64,000 nucleotides of DNA from Manduca sexta (Eukaryota; Arthropoda; Insecta; Lepidoptera; Sphingidae). The translations under genes were made by a program, and so were the position numbers. Under the pieces are notes generated by a model. That model saw only the letters and a list, made by a program, of their open reading frames with translations. It made no database searches and was not told the origin of the DNA. Shown here piece by piece: positions 59,735 through 64,000 of the stretch. Numbering within the stretch: the first letter of the stretch is position 1; each line of letters begins with the position of its first letter. The DNA lies in assembly GCF_014839805.1 (NCBI RefSeq), contig NC_051131.1:2468913-2532912 (forward strand), read 5' to 3'.

Positions 59735-62700
59735 ATGTGGGCATGTAAATATTAATTTAGTTGTTAGGAGTTGTGTACATATGTAATGAGTTGTGTAAAT
59801 ATGTAAATAATATATAAGTAGCCCACAGGTTTTTAATTAATTCAAAAGTATCGTGTTCCTTATAATCATGCGTATGACGTGATGTTCTTTCTAGGAGTGC
59901 GCCGAGTGCTTCTTAGAAATTGTTATTACGTTAGATAATTTCTCCATATTCATTATCTAGTAACATGATATCAGTTAATATTTTCAAACTCGTCTTCCAT
60001 TTTAGTTCCTGTAAATCTATAACTCGTGTAGGTGGTGAAATTTTAGTTAATTATTTACTAAGGTAATGCAGAGATAACGTAGAAGAGAGGGCCGTGCACT
60101 CGTATTTTCTACAGCATATATTATGTATGTATTCTATTATATACGATACCTATTATGTGTGTATGTGAATGCAAAATTATATTTTATTTATGTTTATCTT
60201 TGGTATTAGACATCTTTCAGTTCTTTTGCGGTTTTTGTTCATCTATAATGATTTTACCATATGTAAAACTAATACAATAAAATGTTATGTATGAGTGGTT
60301 AGCTGATTGTACATCTGTTTATGTTAAGAATGATATTTTTCTGTTATTTACCTGTTTAGGGATTTAGGTGTGAGTGTATAATTTAGACACAATCGTAGGC
60401 ACCGTACGTGTACTAGTCTTATTATTTGATTATTTTCTAACAGAAAACTCAATTTCAGCAAATTGGAATCTTCCTGCAAAATAAACCGATACTATTTGGC
60501 TCAGACTCTAGAACTAACTCGAAAATACTAATTGGAACGAAAATTAGACTATTTTTATTACCAAGTAGCAGTGCGCAAACACTTTTGTGTACCATTGAAA
60601 TAACTGTTTTCCGGATATTATCACGGTTATTTACATTATTGTTCCATTATATTAGATTGTTATATATATTTTATATTATTTGTCCCCCCTCCGTGATCAT
60701 GAAGGCGGCAATCTTTGAAACGTCGAGAGAAAATAAAAAAATCCACGAAAAATCCTGAAAAACAGTTTTATTACAATGTCTAACATTCGCGTTAACATAA
60801 GAAATCAATATACTTTTGTGTTACGTTTTAAACGATATTGTTAGTAGTAACAATAACTATGCTTTATAGAACTTAACATTTCGTAATATCTAAGAGGGAC
60901 GCGTAATATCAAGTAGGTAATACTTGTATCAAAAGTCTAACACGCAGTTTGTATTTCAAAGCTCCATATTGTGTTGCTAGTGATTCGCTCGTCTTGTCAT
61001 CTAGTTTAACAAACCCTATTTCAATATAACACGACACGATTTACAAAACATTTATTTTAAACTCTATACTGCGCTTCGTGTACCAAAGGGCTCTCTACAC
61101 GAAGTGAGTTAGGCTACGGCCACACCAGACCAAGAATTTGCGAATGAATTTGCTTTAGTGTAAAGTTGAAGCAAAATATTACAATAGAACGCAACATTTA
61201 ATTCACAAATATATAAATTTGCTTGTATAAACAGAAAATTATTATTATGATGTTTCAGAAAAAAAAAGTGTGATTATTCAATTCTAAAATACACAAGTCT
61301 TGTTCTCCCAAATTTTAACTTGTTGCCGATATGGATGTAAACTCATATATTACACGAGTTGCACCTTCGCATCATAACAAACAAAGCCTTAGCTTACTAC
61401 TATATACTTTTTATATTCTATTCTTTAAATATGTTCGCTTCCCAATCTGTTAGTCTAGTGCGGTCTCGCCCTGTGTACTTACGAGTGGGCGGGCAGTAAG
61501 CAGTGTGCGCGGGTGCATGCCTGTACTGCTTCGATACCACCATCGCCTGCAACGCACCCTTATCACCCGACCCAGCGACGGTAAACACTACTCGCCATGT
61601 CACTTGTAAATATTAACTAATGCTTTTTCAATCGTGTGGTTTATTTTTATCGAGGTTTCTTTGTGGAAAGAGTTTATTAATATGGGCAATGTGGTGGATA
61701 GAATTTTATAATAGACTCTTTGTACTAGTGGAAGACGGTATGAATAGGTCGCTCGCTTGGTATGAGCAACGATTACCCAAAAACAGTAGAAACGTTATAA
61801 TTACGATTTAAAAATACTTTATGACGCTGCACTGGAATTTTTGAAATTTATGAAAATAAAAATGCAAATTTTAAAATGCGTTTGGAAACCTATGAAGGTT
61901 TATTTATCGTTTAGAAACACATAGATCTTTGGTTTTTAAGTATTATGCAGAATTATTCACGATACATATTCATACTCATTTTCATAGATTACCTTCAAGC
62001 TAAACATCAATAAACGTTGTTAAACATAAAGTAAAGTAGACAAGAATTCTATTTTATATCAAGAAAATGAATCCAAACTAAACATAGAAAATAGTTTTGC
62101 ACTCAATAAAGAAACGAAGTTACAGAAGTCGTACATAAACACGATTAGATATTTGGCGAATAATAAACAAACTTTGTAACAGATCCCTCACTAAATCTAC
62201 TCGTTCGACAAACATTTCCATTCACATACATCAATACAAACAAATCATTAAAGTTAAACTTATCCCCTCCCGCCATGTAACATCGTGCAGTGCATGCAAT
62301 ACGTCTAGATAGACAGTGGCCGATGAAAATAACCAGACGAATATTTTAAATTTTATTCATCTTGGCAACTAGGCACACGTCTTATCGAACACAGAAATTG
62401 ACGAATTCGACGGAGCTAACAACAATTGGCAATTGGAAAAGATTGGCGTTCTAACAATGTACATAAAAACCATATCAAATTTGAACTCTACTAATCCACA
62501 TCATTAAAATCCCTCGCAGTCAACAAATTGTTTGGCGTGGCCGTAAGATGGTTGCATAAAATCATGCAAGTGTAAATATAAAAATTGAAATATTTTAAAC
62601 AATAAAATTTTCCTTTACCTATGCGCACACACAGCCAGCCTTATAGGACGATAGCAAATACATCTTTCTGTTTTAAATCACAGAACGTTGCATCTAGGCG

Positions 62701-62995
62701 TGTATTATATAGTTGTAGCTATCCGCCCGACTCGTCTAGACAACTGCAAGCAACGTTTGCATAATCCCTAACTTTACTCAATTGCACACGTCAGATGCTA
62801 TTGGAAGTTCGAGGTACGTGGCTGGTTTGCCGAAGCGCTTCCTCTCCTATCCCTATGTTAGACTTTACATGTATAGCCACGTGTCTACATCGTCGAAAAG
62901 GTAGAGGTACAATTGTTATTTTTAATATTGCCGTCGTGACCAGCAAATTTCTACAAAAGATTTGGTATTTCATAGAACGCAACACGCAAGACGGA
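59732..62995. other. Long stretch without recognised genes
   Basis: AT-rich. A segment at 60688-60735 (GAAGGCGGCAATCTTTGAAA, then CGTCGAGAG) recalls the conserved end of Penelope-like elements. Short minus-strand frame 61418-61603 has no ATG start and no motif. Confidence 0.4.
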
Positions 62996-63060
62996 AAGTG
63001 GATGACATGGATGCACATTTCCCTTCCCCTTCGGAGATAAGGGCGTTATGTATGTATGTG
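62996..63060 (+). mobile_element. SINE tail fragment (second family)
   Basis: The end CCCTTCCCCTTCGGAGATAA-GGGCG-TTATGTATGTATGTG matches the common lepidopteran SINE ending that the copy at 1513-1762 carries in decayed form. The head is absent. Confidence 0.5.
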
Positions 63061-63809
63061 ATTGGTATCTAGTTGAGTGACATTTCAAGCCAATAATAGA
63101 GTTAATAGCTAGTCAGATGACAGGTTTCACCATCACACAAAAACAAGGCGAATGAATGCCATAAGAGTTACCACGAGACACTGTTATTACGTCACCCTGA
63201 CTTCAATAGACATGACTCACAAATAGAGTCGCATGTGCCTCAATAAGATGTTTCATTCATGTCAATATTGAAGTGAGTGGCACTCGACGCGCTCGACAGC
63301 GTATCGCGTGCAGGAGCATTGACAACGCATAAAACCCTTTTAACCTGATTCCTCAAGACCTTCGGTATACATCAGTTTTCCATCACACACGCGGCTGACT
63401 TTGTTTTTAATATAGCGTATCATTTTATATTCTTTTTATTAGTTTACAGTAAAGTGAATTCGTTGGTGTTGATAATAAGCAAAGTGTTGTCTATATAAAA
63501 TGACTAATCGATGTTGCGTCTCTTAATAGCCATAAATATAATAACAACTGTTCTAACTGGATGTACAGTAACTGATACTAGAACGAACAATATAATGTTT
63601 TTTTTTTGCCATTGATCGGAGGGTCACTATGTGGTTAAAAAGAAATGAAATAATTTATCCAAACTCATAAACATTATAAAAATTTCATCAAAACTAATCC
63701 CCAGTTCGGAAAGTAGTTTCCACTAAAGGTGAACTGACAAAAATCTCCAGTGCTGCTCTTTTCAAAATCAGTTCAAAAGTATTTTACCAATATATACATA
63801 GGACAATAG
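63061..63809. other. Stretch without recognised features
   Basis: AT-rich; nothing recognised. Confidence 0.4.
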
Positions 63810-64000
63810 GACATAGTGAGTCTCTCTGTTGAGCAAACTGCCGAAATATCGTGTATTGAGTTGGAGCAGTTCATTGTAATTAGTGTATACAGACCACCCT
63901 CCTCAATTTATGATAGTTTTGAAACTATAATTGAAGATGCATTGAGGAAAACAACTAAATCTAATAAGACATTGCTGGTTTGCGGAGACTTTAACATTAA
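63810..64000 (+). pseudogene. LINE endonuclease domain fragment, runs off the window
   Basis: From a stop at 63807-63809 the frame is open to the window end. It contains CIELEQFIVISVYRPPSS and ends LLVCGDFNIN. VYRPP followed ~45 residues later by GDFN is the core of the AP-like endonuclease of LINEs such as Jockey and CR1, which nicks target DNA. There is no ATG at the start and the N-terminal part with the first catalytic residues is not seen, so the copy may be 5'-truncated near 63810 or frameshifted. It is on the plus strand; RT should follow beyond 64000. Confidence 0.8.

Noticed and set aside
61418..61603. Minus-strand frame with donor-like GTAAGT, considered as an exon
   Set aside because: It starts at GTG, has no clear acceptor and no recognisable peptide.
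1..64000. CRISPR array, prokaryotic operon or ribosome binding sites
   Set aside because: No regularly spaced short repeats with unique spacers; the window is clearly eukaryotic.

Overview
The window is about 64 kb of AT-rich eukaryotic DNA that looks like a lepidopteran (moth or butterfly) chromosome. The evidence is repeat content: at least nine copies of a tRNA-derived SINE with an (ATT)n tail of the type called Metulj in butterflies, a second tRNA-headed SINE, RTE-like LINE tails, a Copia element, an R1-clade LINE and a Dong-like LINE sitting in a TAA repeat. No convincing intact host protein-coding gene is visible. The window reads as intergenic or intronic DNA dominated by transposable elements, with at most one possible terminal exon (56.3 kb, minus strand) and one possible promoter with a 5' exon (39.2-39.4 kb, minus strand). 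Most short open frames are chance.

Layout. 0-13 kb: AT-rich unique-looking sequence with SINEs at 1.5, 2.0 and 8.85 kb; the last is inserted inside an older repeat with a 12-bp target duplication. 13-18 kb: a 5'-truncated RNase H-bearing LINE tail (13.0-13.74 kb), then a 3,950-bp Copia retrotransposon on the minus strand with two identical 158-bp LTRs, a 5-bp target duplication and an internal deletion that removes the end of integrase. 18.4-18.8 kb: a near-perfect 367-bp foldback flanked by TTAA. 19-28.5 kb: SINE and RTE debris and two non-autonomous terminal-inverted-repeat elements (about 25.95-27.08 and 27.9-28.5 kb). 28.5-43 kb: mostly unrecognised sequence with SINEs at 34.3 and 36.9 kb.

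43.1-49.6 kb: a GC-rich, full-length but frameshifted R1-clade LINE with a 16-17-bp target duplication and an A-tail. 50.4-54.75 kb: a Dong/R4-like LINE (restriction-like endonuclease type) inserted in the TAA tail of a SINE. Its RT active site is mutated and its frame is broken several times. Its first ~73 nt fold like an HDV-type self-cleaving ribozyme that would cut exactly at the element boundary. 50.0-57.1 kb also carries several copies, in both orientations, of an unnamed AT-rich repeat unit. 59.2-59.6 kb may be a solo LTR. The last ~190 bases are the endonuclease region of another LINE that runs off the window.

The genes here do not form a pathway. They are the gag, protease, integrase, RT, RNase H and endonuclease parts of separate retroelements, all damaged. 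The most interesting biology is the age contrast (identical LTRs beside decayed LINEs), nested and site-specific insertion into SINE tails, and the candidate 5' ribozyme.
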